The notes beneath the pieces are model-generated. The model ran no database searches. It was not told where the DNA came from and saw nothing but the letters and a program-made list of their open reading frames with translations. The position numbers and the translations under genes are program-made. DNA of 64,000 nucleotides from Rhodeus uyekii. Taxonomy: Eukaryota > Chordata > Actinopteri > Cypriniformes > Acheilognathidae. Position 1 is the stretch's first letter; every line of letters begins with the position of its first letter. Below, piece by piece: positions 11,459 through 23,013 of the stretch. Where the stretch lies: positions 1,676,501-1,740,500 of the forward strand of contig JAWRVZ010000040.1 of assembly GCA_037043235.1 (NCBI GenBank). The letters are read 5' to 3'.

Positions 11459-12760
11459 CTGTCACGATTCAAGTACGGTAGGACTCAATATGCAGGGTGA
11501 AGGAATTTAATATGACAACAGATAAATAAACAAACATAACAAAAGAAATACCCACAATGGGGAAAACATTAAATAAACACGATAACAGGAAAGTTGCAGT
11601 GATGTTACGCTCTGCTCTGAAGCTTCGGAGCGTGTGCCGAGAATTCCTGTAAGCTTTTAGTGAAGCGCGTATCGAGGCTTGTATCGGTTTAGACCGATGA
11701 TGTCTGAGAACTCGTGTGAAGCCTCGCTTCCGCCTGGGTGGTCAGTAGCGGTTCGAATCTTGCCGCGGAATTTTGCTTGATCTTTTTTTATCTGAAATTA
11801 CCTTGCCGAACCAAATATCGGGCGATTGGAGGATCCACTTCAGTACTGGGAGAGACAGAGAGTTATATTTCTACATCTGTACAGGCTTGCTGTATTTATG
11901 TACCCCGGCTTCATCTGTGCCTTGTGAAAGGGTTTTATGAAAGGCAGAAGTAAAAAAACAAAACGTCTTAGCCCTAAAACAGTTGAAAATTTATATTCTT
12001 GAATAAAAACTCCTAAAGTATATCCTTCTCATTATTTTTATTGTTTCCAAAAATCACAGTCTAAGATACGCAAGACCATTCACTGTCCACTGCCCAGTTA
12101 AACCCAGACACTTATAAAATTATAATTTTGCCCCGTCTGCCTATGACCAAACAATTGATTTACATACATTTGATTTATTTATTTTTCCTTTATTTATCTG
12201 GTAAAATCCCAATGAGATATCATAATCTCTTCCTTCAGGGAGACCTTGTCAAAAAACGGCAGCACACAGTTTCAGACAATTATAAAAACACAGACACTCC
12301 AACAACAGTTGGATATAGTTGATAGTCCCATCAATTTCAAGCAGAAACATTTATTACAAAGTTATGTTAATACAATCATTATATTTCACAAGAAAATACC
12401 CATTATACATTCAGTTTATCACACACCACATTAGGCACATCTGTAATGTATCTGATTGTTTTATACTCTTTGGCCACTAGATGGTTTTGTGTGCAAATGA
12501 GGCTTCGAGAAATGAACCCTTTTGTGAAACACTTGGCTGAAAAGGTTCAATGCTTCATGAGGCTTCATCTCACCTTCACTAGAAACTTGACATAACAAAG
12601 CAGAGGGCACTGCCCACGACCACAAGGAATACATCCATGGAATGACAACGATACAACACAGGACAGCAAATACACCAGGATTAAATAGGGACACATGAGG
12701 GAAGGTAACGAGCTGAGAACAGCTGACAACACTCAAGGGAAACAAGGTAACAAGATGGGC
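11459..12760 (-). mobile_element. Old solo LTR split by a hAT-like element
   Basis: The left end CTGTCACG and the downstream block near 12590-12760 (AGGATTAAATAGGGACACATG, then AACAGCTGAC) resemble the minus-oriented solo LTRs at 15378, 42164 and 52714. The two halves are separated by a 985-bp insertion (11597-12581). The right border is not sharp. Confidence 0.5.
11597..12581. mobile_element. hAT-like non-autonomous element, 985 bp
   Basis: It is flanked by near-identical 8-bp duplications, GAAAGTTG (11589-11596) and GAAACTTG (12582-12589). An 8-bp duplication is the hallmark of hAT elements. The ends (CAGTGATGT... and the reverse complement TAGTGAAGGT...) are loosely similar. No transposase frame is present. 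Near 11751 the sequence GGTTCGAATCT resembles a polymerase III B box. Confidence 0.6.
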
Positions 12761-15377
12761 GAAAAATATTGCACAGTAAAAAATATTGCACAGTACTTAA
12801 ATGTATAATATATAATAATAAGAACAACTTAAAATCTGGGCATTGGGTTGGTTCAGCTACAAGACAAAACGTCATCTTCCATGGAGGGTACACCAAAGAA
12901 AAAACACACACTCGTGGTTTTAAAAATGAGAGAAAGGAGCGATCTTAGAGCATCATATTACCAGGGCATAGCGATTCCCCATCCAGGCCTGTCCTGCATG
13001 ATGTACGTAACACGGCCGTATCTTCCCCCAGCAGAGCTCTGATTGTTTTGATACTTTTATTAACGTCTCCTCAATCATAAATCACCAGGAAGGGCTGCAG
13101 CCAAGTGCAGCTCTCTGCATCAGATTACAGGTGAAAGACAAAGTTCTCTTCACTGGCTCATGCAGCCATGCCTAACCCACAACACCCAAGAGGTGAATTG
13201 GTAATATTTAATGTACATATATACAGTAAAAAATAAACTGTACTGAAATGTAATCCATCAAGTTTTTATTTATTTATTTAGATACAAATATATAAAAATG
13301 TACCGAGCTGAGGAGGATATTTCCGTCTGCGATGATTCAATGACATAGTTGCCCTCCGAGCTTCATCTGTTTTTATCAAACTCAGAGACAAAACGAAGGG
13401 GACAAGCTGCAAGGACTTTCTGCTACGTCAGACCTCAGTGTCATATTGCTTTAAATGACCTCCACGGACATCAGCCCCTGTTACTGTGGATCTCCTGATG
13501 GTATCTGGGCAAGCCACACATCATTTTAGTTCTGTTTAAATCACAATGCCGCAACTATTTGCATCACAATAGAACTACATTGTGCTCTTGAGTTCATCTG
13601 GTAACCAATGGCATTTCTCATGAGAGATCAGATAATTAAATGTAGGATTCTCAAGTTTGGGGACACTAAAATCTGGCTTTCAGCAATTGTGGTGAAAAAT
13701 AAACTGAAACCCTGGTAACAATAAAAACTAAACACAAATATAAATAATATTTAATATGAAACCCTTTGACAATTAGTAATATTAATATTTAAAAAAAAAA
13801 AACTAAAATAAATTAACTATTGATACAAATTAATAAGAAATCATTTGGTAACCAGGTCAGATTTGTTAATATTTAAAAATGACAATAAAATAAATATGTA
13901 AAATATTTGCATTTATCTAGGTATGCAAGGTGCAATAAAACTAAATATTTCAATATAACCTTACTAAGACAAATTATTGTGAGATGTAGAGTGACAACTG
14001 ATATTCATATTTGCATTTTATGAGTAGTCTGCTACTGCTAATTATTAATAATTTACATCACACACTTACTTGTAATATAAATATCCGAAACTGTACCAAA
14101 TCGCACAAAGACACATGTATGTCATGTCTACATGTTTATATCCTGTTCCTCCCATACGCTCCATGTGTTTTTTCACTTACCTGTCTCGTCATCAGAGACC
14201 TCGTCAGTCTCATCAGCCCTTGTGTATATCTACCCTGTGTTTCCTTCAGTCTTTGTCGGTTGTTATCCGTAGTATGTTGTGTTTCTCTTTGTTCACGTTC
14301 TCCTAATACTCCTTTTCAAGTTTTGCACATAAAGTGCTTTTTTTGTTTTGTATTTAAAGTGTTTCTTTTGAGTTTCAGTCCTTTTCAGTTTACATCTGTA
14401 CCTCTGTGCCTTCCTCATCCCTCGGATGAGGGACCAACACGCCGTTTCAAAATACTGTATATCTACCCAGCTCGGGCCATGTATTTTGTTTTCTTCTATA
14501 TCTTTACCTTATTTGCCATATTCTAAATATAATGCTACATTTACTATAAAAGCATGATGTGGTAAATATTATTTCAATTCAGTCAATGAATTATGAATTT
14601 AAAAAAATTTCACCTTTAATATACAAAATAGAATTATTATTATTATTATTTTCAAAACAGTCAAATCAGTACAATAAAAACATATCCCATTGTTCTCAGA
14701 GACTATCTGTATTTCCTTTAACTCTGGGATGTGCAGGCATGCTATCATTGTAGTAATAGCATGGCCATGCAACCTCATATGACTCTGTACTCAAACAGAC
14801 CCCCGGTAATTTGTTTAATTTACTCATACTGGACAGTGGGCCGAGAACAGACTGCTGGAAATATCACATTGTCGTCCATTTGCATATATCACATAACAAT
14901 ATGCCATGCACGTCACAGTAAAAGGTCAATAATGATGATTTTGCAGCTACTCATACATGCACACATTAACAGAGATAATGTTGCTCGTTTAACTCTATTA
15001 CAGTAGTTTTGGATGGCAAGCCTAGTTATTGCAGTGATCATTCTCAGATTTTGTAGTGCTGAACCACAGAATATATACAGAAAAGGCCAAAAACTATCAC
15101 TCTTTTTTCAGAGATTGTAAAAAAAAAAATCTTTAATTTTTTTAAAGATTTTAGCCATAACTGGGGTTTATTTTTTATTTGTGATAACACGATGTGATAA
15201 CACATGCGATAACACATGCCAAATTGTGCAGACATACTTTTTTTGTCCAGACTGTCTTACAAAGACTTTATGAACACATGCAAAATAATAAAAATAATAA
15301 TAAAAAATAGCATAACATATGTTGTGATTTTATCATAATATTACAATGCATTATCTTGTATTTGTAATGGCCTTTGG
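12760..15377. other. AT-rich non-coding stretch
   Basis: No gene recognised. A 15-bp unit containing AAATATTGCACAGTA is repeated in tandem near 12766-12796. Very AT-rich blocks lie at 13680-14000 and 15110-15350. An LTR-like fragment is listed separately at 14110-14460. Confidence 0.45.
14110..14460 (+). mobile_element. Possible degenerate solo LTR
   Basis: It shares a layout and words (GTGTATATCTACCCTGTG, then T-rich sequence, then CTCTGTGCCTTCCTC) with the LTR-like block at 60695-60932. No TG/CA ends or target duplication can be fixed. Confidence 0.35.
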
Positions 15378-15689
15378 TGTGGGATGATGAAGGCACGGAG
15401 AGCAGGTTTCAACTAAAAACTATCTTTATTAAACAAAAAGAGCACACTTGTGCAAAACAGACGATAACACAGAGAACTAGGAAACCGCCGCGCGTAACCA
15501 ACCACAACGAAATACGTTCATCACAAACAACAACTGACTAAGACAAAGGGATAGAAGAGGGCTTTTATACACAGGATAACGGGGAACAGGTGACAAGATT
15601 AACAAGGGGAGTGGCTGACGTGACAGCTGACTGAAATTGGATTACACAGAAGGAAACAGGAAGTAATGAGACATGACAAGACTGTGACA
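15378..15689 (-). mobile_element. Solo LTR, about 312 bp, minus orientation
   Basis: Read on the minus strand it begins TGTCACAGTCTTGTCATG and ends CATCATCCCACA. A TTTAATAAAGATAG polyadenylation region lies near its 3' end. The same layout occurs at 42164-42515 and 52714-53058, so these are members of one LTR family. No internal domain remains. The flanking 5 bp do not match. Confidence 0.65.
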
Positions 15690-16124
15690 GTAGTTTGCAA
15701 ATGCATCTCTTGTAAGGTTTTTGTTTTTCTATACTTTTTTATTTTTGATTGTAAAAAATAAAAACTGTAGCTGTAGTGTTCCTTATATACATATAAATCC
15801 TATAATCTTAAAAGCTATTTACTGACACACAACTATTGTGACAATGTTCCCAATATAGTGTGACAACATGAACCACTTCAAAAAAGGTCAGTGTGTAGAG
15901 AAAAATTCATGCTCAAAATAAGGTTTGTTTTGAAAATCAAAAATTTTGATTACAATATTACTATATTTCATATATTACAATATTACAGAAATAGAATAGA
16001 GGAACTCATAACATTTTCAGGTGTCAAAAGACATTTTCACCCACCATCCTGCAGAACCTAATTAGAAGTAAAAAAAGTACATTTTAAACAGAGAGCATAT
16101 ACAGCCTTTCTTTATTTAACTACT
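15690..16124. other. AT-rich non-coding stretch
   Basis: Nothing recognised apart from short AT-rich direct repeats around 15955-15985. Confidence 0.4.
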
Positions 16125-16246
16125 TTACTGTAGCTCAACCAGTAGAGCATTGGCGTTTACAGTGCCAAGGTCATGGGTTCGATCCCCAAGGAAATCCACT
16201 GCTTTGGATAAAAGTGTCTGCCAAATGCATAAATGTAAATATAAAC
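16125..16246 (+). mobile_element. tRNA-derived SINE
   Basis: The tRNA-like head has a polymerase III A box (TAGCTCAACCAGTAGAGC, from 16131) and a B box (GGTTCGATCCC, near 16177-16187). The tail TTTGGATAAAAGTGTCTGCC followed by AAATGCATAAATGTAAAT is the ending of a very common fish SINE group. The SINE depends on a LINE for movement. Confidence 0.8.
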
Positions 16247-16950
16247 CTATATGTGGGTTTTATGGATACCTTAGCAGATCTTTAATCCTTTCTACTTTTT
16301 AGGGATCTGGAGAGCTTGTCTGAGAGGATCTTCAAACATGTCAAACAGAATGATGGGATGCTCTTTAGAAAATCACTCACTTTATTTTAGTGCTGTGAGG
16401 AGGTTTTTGCTGTCAAGCCAAGCGGCAGGTCATCTTACTGAGATAGCCACAGGGTTTTACACATCAAATGCAAATGCTATCTGGCTTTTGTTTAATCCGA
16501 CTCATCAGGTAGCCGAGCACAGTGCAGATCAAAAATCCCCCACCGCCCTGGACATTTGGCACCAAGGACCCCTATGCCAAATCTGCACTGGAGCTTCAAA
16601 GCGACCTGCTATGTCACCTGTGGCTTAAACACAGTGTGTTTGTCCACCTGGACCTCACAGGCTGTGCCGAGGTGGCCATATATGTTTATCACTGACAAAT
16701 TTAGCTAATTAGCCTTAAAAGGCTAGAGTTTTCCAAACTGCTAATAACTAAGTTAGTATAGGTTATTAATTAAGATGCATAGGTTATTGCTATGTTCCAT
16801 TTGCAGACAGTAAAATAATAATATTATAGGTGACTTGTTTAAATCAATTTAATTTAGAGTTCTAATTAGATTACTAATTGTGAATTTACATCAAACTCAA
16901 CAAGGCTGCATTTATGATATAATCCAAAATACATAAAACTCATAATATTG
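16247..16950. other. Non-coding stretch with a possible short exon
   Basis: A good acceptor (TTTCTACTTTTTAG) at 16289-16302 is followed on the plus strand by 28 open codons and a stop at 16388-16390 (DLESLSERIFKHVKQNDG...). A longer open frame in another phase runs to 16628. Nothing is recognised, and it may equally be a conserved non-coding block. Confidence 0.3.
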
Positions 16951-16952
16951 TG

Positions 16953-16953
<1 letters not shown>

Positions 16954-17019
<66 letters not shown>

Positions 17020-17051
17020 CTATGTTTAGTAGTTTTTCAAATAATGTTTTG

Positions 17052-17103
<52 letters not shown>

Positions 17104-17134
17104 TAAGTTTAGTAGTTTTTCAAATAATGTTTTG

Positions 17135-17195
<61 letters not shown>
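16954..17195. repeat. Compound (TG)n/(TA)n microsatellite with a duplicated 36-bp unit
   Basis: (TG)n at 16954-17006 is followed by (TA)n at 17007-17019, 17057-17101 and 17141-17195. A 36-bp unit (17025-17060) is repeated exactly 83 bp later (17108-17143). Its inverted copy appears at 18068-18093 on the other side of the Tigger-like element. Confidence 0.85.
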
Positions 17196-17198
<3 letters not shown>

Positions 17199-18059
17199 TG
17201 GAGTTCAATTATCTCGACTCACGGTTAACTTGCCAATACTATTATGTCGACGTTTTTGAAGTGAAACCGCCAAACTCCCTATTTGTCTGCGCATTTTCTT
17301 TTCGGTTATGTCGATTCTTTTATGTCGTCGAACCCTAATATCTCGAGCACAAAAGAGGGACAAATTCGCCACTTTACATGGTTATCTCATGACTGAGTGT
17401 ACCTAGTTCACTGCGCATGCGCTGAGTTTGCGTTGCACGTCGCTCTGTCGGTGACGCTTCTCTCATAGTGCCGCACACGTTGCTCTGTCAGTGACGTCTC
17501 ACAGCAGCGCGCAGCACTCTCTGAAGTGAAAGCACATATCGTTCTTACACGCTGAGCAGAGCGCGCGTCAGAACAAAAGCAACCAATGAGTATGAGGCTT
17601 AGATAAACACACACACACACCTGCCTTTGTTCTGACGCGCGCTCTGCTCAGCACAGCTGCGGATTGAAGAACCCGGTTGTTAAAAGACGGGACCAAGCCA
17701 AATTTGTTGAGAAAGCACATTAGACAGGCAGAACGCAAGAAAGTATACAATCTAGTACAGCATGATGACCTCACGAATATGTTATGATTGTTTATGCTGT
17801 GTGCAAAATTGTGTTTGCAATGTTGGAGAATATAATTAAAGGTTTGTATAAAGAATCAAAGGTGTTTTTTATTGTATACTGGTAAATCTCTGCTGTTAGT
17901 TGGTGCACATATGCCTTTTGTTGTTAGCAAACATATACAGTGTGTGTAAATTTTTATAGCATGCCGATCGCTTCATCAAATAAATCATCATATTGGCTGT
18001 TGTTTATCTCGAAACTTTTTAACAACCCCCGAGGCCGTCGAGATAATCGTATTCCACTG
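17196..18059. mobile_element. Tigger/pogo-like non-autonomous element, 864 bp
   Basis: The ends CAGTGGAGTTCAATTATCTCGAC and, reversed, CAGTGGAATACGATTATCTCGAC are typical of Tigger-type Tc1/mariner elements with TA targets. The left flank is TA; the right flank is TT, so one copy of the target site has mutated. No transposase is found. Inside lies a perfect 27-bp inverted repeat (17551-17577 with 17626-17652). Confidence 0.75.
17551..17652. repeat. Perfect 27-bp inverted repeat (hairpin)
   Basis: 17551-17577 (GCTGAGCAGAGCGCGCGTCA...) is the exact reverse complement of 17626-17652. The 48-nt loop contains (AC)n. It is GC-rich in an AT-rich region. Confidence 0.85.
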
Positions 18060-18211
18060 TTTATCTCAAAACATTATTTGAAAAACTACTAAACAGTTAT
18101 TAATAAGAAAAATTGTCCTTTACATTTTCAATTCTGTATAGCTTTGTATGATAAATGACATTTATCCAAGCCCAATGATAAATGCCGAACATTACATGGT
18201 AAAACAATATA

Positions 18212-19648
18212 CAGCGGGTACGGAAAGTATTCAGACCCCCTTAAATTTTTCACTCTTTGTAATATTGCAGCCATTTGCTAAAATCATTCAAGTTCATTTT
18301 TTTTCCATCATTAATTTAAACACAGTACCCCATATTGACAGAAAAACACAGAATTGTTGACACTTTTGCAGATTTATTTAAAAAAAAAAATTGAAATATC
18401 ACATGCTCCTACGTATTCAGACCCTTTGCTGTGACACTCATAATTTTAACTCAGGTGCTGTCCATTTCTTTTGATCATCCTTGAGATGGTTCTACACCTT
18501 CATTTGAGTCCAGCTGTGTTTGATTATACTGATTGGACTTGAATTGGAAAGCAACACACCAAAAAATTGTTTGCTGCATTTAAGGTTACTAAGAACACAG
18601 TGGCCTCCATAATCCTTAAATGGAAGATGTTTGGCACGACCAGAACCGTTTCTAGAGCTGGCCGTCCGGCCTAACTGGGTATCGGAGGAGAAGATCCTCG
18701 GTGAGAGAGGGAAAGAAGAACCCAAAGATCACTGTGGCTGAGCTCCAGAGATGCAGTCAGGAGATGGGAGAACGTTGTATAAAGTCAACCAGCCCTCCAC
18801 CAGTCGGGGCTTTAAGGCAGAGTAGCCCGGTGGGAGCCTCTCCTCAGTACAAGACATATGAAAGCCTGCATGGAGTTTGCTAAAAAAACACCTGAAGGAT
18901 TCCAAGATGGTGAGCAATAAGATTGTCTGGTCTGATGAGACCAAGATAGTACTTTTTGGCCTTAATTCTAAGCGGTATGTGTGGAGAAAACCAGGCACTG
19001 CTCATCATCTGTCCAATACATTTCCAATAGTGAAGCATGGTGGTGGCAGCATCATGCTGTGTGGGTGTTTTTCAGCAGCAGGGAAGGGACCTTCTCAAGA
19101 CTGCTCAGGACCTCAGACTGGGCCAAAGGTTTATCTTCCAACAAGTCAATGACCCTAAACACACAGCTAATAGAATGAAGGAGTGGCCTCACATCAACTC
19201 TGTGACTGTCCTTGAATTCCCCAGCCAGAGCCCTAACTTAAACCCAATTGAGCATCTCTGGAGAGACCTAAAAATGGCTTTCAACCAATGTTTACCATTC
19301 AACCTGACAGAACTGGAGAGGATCTGCAAGGAGGAATGGCAGAGGATCCCCAAATCCAGGTGTGAAAACATCTTTCCCAAAAAAGACTCATGGCTGTATT
19401 AGAGCAAAAGGGTGCTTCTACCAAGCAAAGGGTCTGAATACTTAGGACCATAGATATTTCAAATTATTATTATTATTTTTTTATAAATCTGCAAAAATGT
19501 CAACAATTCTGTGTTTATTCTGTGTCAATATGTATATATATATATATATTGTTGAGTAAAAAAAGAACTTAAATGATTTTAGCAAATGGCTGCAATATAA
19601 CAAAGAGTGAAAACTGTTAGGGGGTCTGAATACTTACTGTACCCACTG
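18212..19648 (+). mobile_element. Tc1-like transposon, inactive
   Basis: The ends CAGCGGGTACGGAAAGTATTC and, reversed, CAGTGGGTACAGTAAGTATTC are flanked by TA on both sides (18210-18211 and 19649-19650), the Tc1/mariner target. Terminal inverted repeats extend inward through GTATTCAGACCC to TGGCTGCAATAT. Total length is 1437 bp. A broken transposase lies on the plus strand. Confidence 0.9.
18590..19402 (+). pseudogene. Tc1 transposase, disrupted
   Basis: Fragments of a DDE transposase appear in several frames. The first catalytic Asp is kept in VWSDETKI (near 18930). The block around the second Asp reads FQQVNDPKHTAN (near 19140), where family members have Asp at the Val position, so a catalytic residue is lost. 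The third block SPNLNPIEHLWRDLK (near 19230-19275) keeps the Glu. Frameshifts near 18880 and 19100 and stops in the N-terminal helix-turn-helix region (18660-18800) complete the inactivation. Intact relatives are about 340 residues long. Confidence 0.85.
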
Positions 19649-19654
19649 TATGAT

Positions 19655-20385
19655 TACTGTATGTTTCTGCATTAACTAATCAAAATAGTTCATTATAGTT
19701 AAAAATTTAAGGCAACATCTAAACTTTAGGCTGAAAGATGTGGAACTCACAGTTTTTCTTACAAAGATTTTTTTTTGCTCTGTTATTAACACAGTGAAAT
19801 TGATCCAAGAACCAACTTGAAAGATCTGGTCCCATTTATTCCCATGAAAAATATTCAAAATATCTTCTTTTGGGTTTTTATGAAAGAATGACATTTATGT
19901 TTGACTAAATAATGTTCTTTATAATCAGAGCATTTTAAATTCTTAATTTCATTTAACATGAAATATACGAATATAAAGCGTGAGAATGAGAGAAGGAAAA
20001 ACAAGAGGTTCTCTGCTCATCGTGCACGAGATTGTCATCTGTGGGTTAACAGCTAGTTATGATGTTTGAGCCCATCCAAGACCTAAGCTGATTACATATT
20101 TGACCTGCAGTTTAATGGTGAGAGCATTTTTGTTACATTTCCAAGAGGAGAGTCTGCACTCCATGGAAATTGAAAAGCACTTGAGCCACATGACCAGTTT
20201 ATCTCACCAGTAATGGAGGGGAATGACAATGCAGGTCATCCTGCAGACAATACATATCAAGCATGCTTCATCCTGTACACAAACAAGCTGTATAGTGCAT
20301 GTGCTATTTAATTATGACTCCTAAAAATTGCATTATCTGTTGTAGTACACACTTCACCAGAGGCAGTTTTGGCTAATTAACATCT
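19655..20385. other. Non-coding stretch
   Basis: No gene is seen. The block near 19980-20200 is more balanced in composition than its surroundings and could be a conserved non-coding element; this cannot be tested here. Confidence 0.4.
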
Positions 20386-20396
20386 CGGTTGTGTAT

Positions 20397-20480
20397 ATAA
20401 CCTTAGTTCCCTAAAGGGGACGAGACACTGCATCAAAAAACGCTAGTGGAATGTCTCCCCCCTTAGGGAACTAAGGTTAC
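20397..20480. repeat. DIRS terminal repeat hairpin
   Basis: TAACCTTAGTTCCCTAA at 20399-20415 is repeated in reverse as TTAGGGAACTAAGGTTA at about 20463-20479. The same motif ends the other DIRS copies in the window. Confidence 0.75.
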
Positions 20481-20676
20481 ATACGTCAGCTTTCCCTTTC
20501 ATGGGAGCTCGAGCTGTGTCGAAAACGCTAGGGGAACAATATGCCAATGCCACCTGAGTGACGCCGGCTGCTGGTGTGTCGCAGCTCACTAAGAGAGCAG
20601 CTTCATTCCCTGGAGCGGAGTAGAGGTCAAGCTGGTAGAACCTCTGGAATGTGTATGGGGAGGACCAGCCTGCCAC
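20443..20676 (-). pseudogene. DIRS tyrosine recombinase, C-terminal remnant
   Basis: The translated minus strand gives GWSSPYTFQRFYQLDL near its start, closely matching SWSSPHTYIRFYQLDL of the plus-strand copy at 1.1 kb. The nucleophile Tyr (near 20636) is kept. The HxxR box that should precede it is missing, so this is a fragment. Confidence 0.8.
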
Positions 20677-20749
20677 AGTAGAAACATGAGCAAGTGAGAC
20701 CCCTGCAAGAAAACTCTGTAGTGTAAATGTCCTGCAGGAAACAGCACGA

Positions 20750-20840
20750 CTTAGGGGTGTACAGTTTTCTCATGGTCGGGGCTCTGGAGAGGAGAGTGGT
20801 CTCAGCAACTTCGTTTGAGAGACCTGGAAGCTATGTACTA
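20750..20840 (-). pseudogene. DIRS tyrosine recombinase, N-terminal remnant
   Basis: The minus strand encodes LSNEVAETTLLSRAPTMRKL, equivalent to LSAEVVETILHSRAPSTRKL in the copy at 0.3 kb. It sits only about 100 bp from the C-terminal remnant, so roughly 200 codons between them are deleted. A weaker copy of the same segment occurs near 27430-27520. Confidence 0.75.
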
Positions 20841-22815
20841 GGCCCCCTCAGAGCACTTTCTCCAGAACTCCCAAGAGCAGTGTGATCGGACGTAGCCTCA
20901 GCCATCTCTAAAACCTTTTATCCAGCCCAAAAGTATGAGAGCCCCATAAAAGGGGGATACCGCAGAGACCCGCAGGAAGTTCCCCAATTTTCCCAGGGGC
21001 CTCAGCCCCTACCTCAACAGGACGCATAGCAAATAAAATATGATAGGTGACCACTGCTGTGCTGCCAGATTATGGACAACAAATTATGATGGCCCCTAGA
21101 TCTGCCTTGCAGAACCCATTGGGAGACCTCTGGTAGGCGTAGATACGCGACCAGAGACTATCCAAAGGGAAACCTGTGATATGAGGGACTGACCCCTCAG
21201 GACCACTCCCAAACCGTAAAGGACACATCGGTCGATAGCATACACGTCAACAAGGAGCGTCAGTTATGGGTCCTAGAGACTAGAACCTGCTAGAAACTCT
21301 AGGAGGAGGCAACTCCCCAAAGTAACCCGACTTGGAGGCTGCAGTTGAGGAGGATCGCCAATGTGATGTCAGTCACACTTGGTGTCAGAACCTCTGCTCA
21401 TAGCCTTCTTAGCAGAGGAGGTGATTATCAGAGGCTGAGCCTGAGAGCATTGGCCTGATCCCCCAGTTTTCAGGGAAGGGTAGTGGGTAATGACACTCTG
21501 CTTGGGTGGAGTGACCCTAAGGATCACTTCCCACCCATAAAGGACACATCCGTCACAACATAAAGCTCCGATATGGGTCCTAGAACTAGGGTTTCTGCAC
21601 TAAAGAAGGTGTGTAGGTGTGCCTCGTGACCTTGATAATGTGGAGATGGGGTTTACCAAAACAGGTACGCCTTGCCCCCAGAGGTGAACCTGCAGAGCTT
21701 TGTGGATGGAGATGTGAGAATGAGCATCTTAGCTAGAAGGTGACAAACCCATTCTCAGATCTGGTTTTAGACACAATCTTGCATTGAAAAAGACACAGAT
21801 CTGACTGGGCCGCAAACCCCATCCACTTGGGACAAAGAAGAGGGCGGCAGTTGAGGAAGATCACCTAAGTGAGGCCTGGCGCACTAGCGTCAGATTCTCA
21901 TGCTCTTTGCTCATACCAGAGGCTGAGCCCGAGAGTGTCAGCCCAAGCCCCCGGTTCTCTAGTGGGGGTAATGGGTGGCAACACCCCACTTGAGCAGCAC
22001 TAGGAGAGGACCTGTGAGACTGCGGCTGGCTTGCAGCCTCAGCTTGAGTGCGACAGGACAAAGCTTCCTTAACTCCACCTGCCGTACAAAGCCCCCTGAA
22101 ACCTCTCGACGACATATCCTCAGACCGAGTCACCAAAGAGGCACAGAGGTGACAGAGGCATGTCAAGATCTTTTTCTTAAAAAAAAACAAAAAACTCTGT
22201 AGCTGCCAGATCCATATTCATGGAGTGGCCAACTTCTCAAAGAGCAGACCGGAGAGAGAGAGCCCTTGCCCTCATCGAGGTAACAGAGCATCCCTGCTTG
22301 TAAAGCCTGGAGTATAAGTAAGGTGCTTAAGCCTACCACTGCCAAGTTGGAGCGAAATATGCTCTGCCCAATATGCTCTGAGTAAAGTGACCTGCATGGC
22401 TTGGTGGGCAGCACCAGGGATTTACCTCGGACGTTGGGATGGAATCGTGCAGGATATGTTCAAATATATATGTTCATATGTTATTTATTAGGATTAGCGT
22501 CCCTGGTATCGGCCGTAATTTGTATTTATTTATTAATGCTTAGTCATGAGATAGCACAATTCACAACTTCGACAAACTCCTCATAGGCCTGGGAGGAAGA
22601 TGACAAATCTTCTTTTCCGGCCTCGAAACTAACACGTCCAACTCCTCAGAGCTGGATCGTTGCAGCATCAGTGTGCCTCTGTCTGGTCGGAAAAAAAATA
22701 AAATGCCCTAGAGTGTACCTCCGGATCCAGGCATAGGAACAGAGGAATATATATAGGAATAGGAATAAGGCAGAGCCTGTCTCAAACCTGGCTGCCAGAT
22801 CCAAATGTTTTTATA

Positions 22816-23013
22816 TCATGCAAACCTGGAAACAAAGATCACTACTGAGCCTTGGCAACAGCAGGATCCAAGCCCTGAGAACGCAAACCTGGGTGGCGAA
22901 AAAGTGACAGAGTGTGCTCTGCTCCAAACAAATCTAACAAAAGAGATGTGTAGCCCTGCCAGCTCTAGTGAGGGCAGGGGAAGCACACACTCTAAAACTT
23001 GTTGGCTCGCCAT
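22816..23013 (-). pseudogene. DIRS gag N-terminus (MASQQVLECVLPLP...)
   Basis: A 65-codon frame starts with ATGGCGAGC at 23013. A matching start followed at once by a stop codon (ATGGCGAGCTAA) is found in the other minus-strand copy near 39760, with the same downstream pattern. I take this as the gag start of the DIRS family. It ends early and does not continue into the rest of gag. Confidence 0.55.

Noticed and set aside
16131..16190. Possible tRNA gene
   Set aside because: A and B boxes are present, but the sequence does not fold into a complete tRNA and is followed by a SINE tail.
17026..17208. Tyr-Ile repeat frames on both strands
   Set aside because: Translation of the TA microsatellite only.
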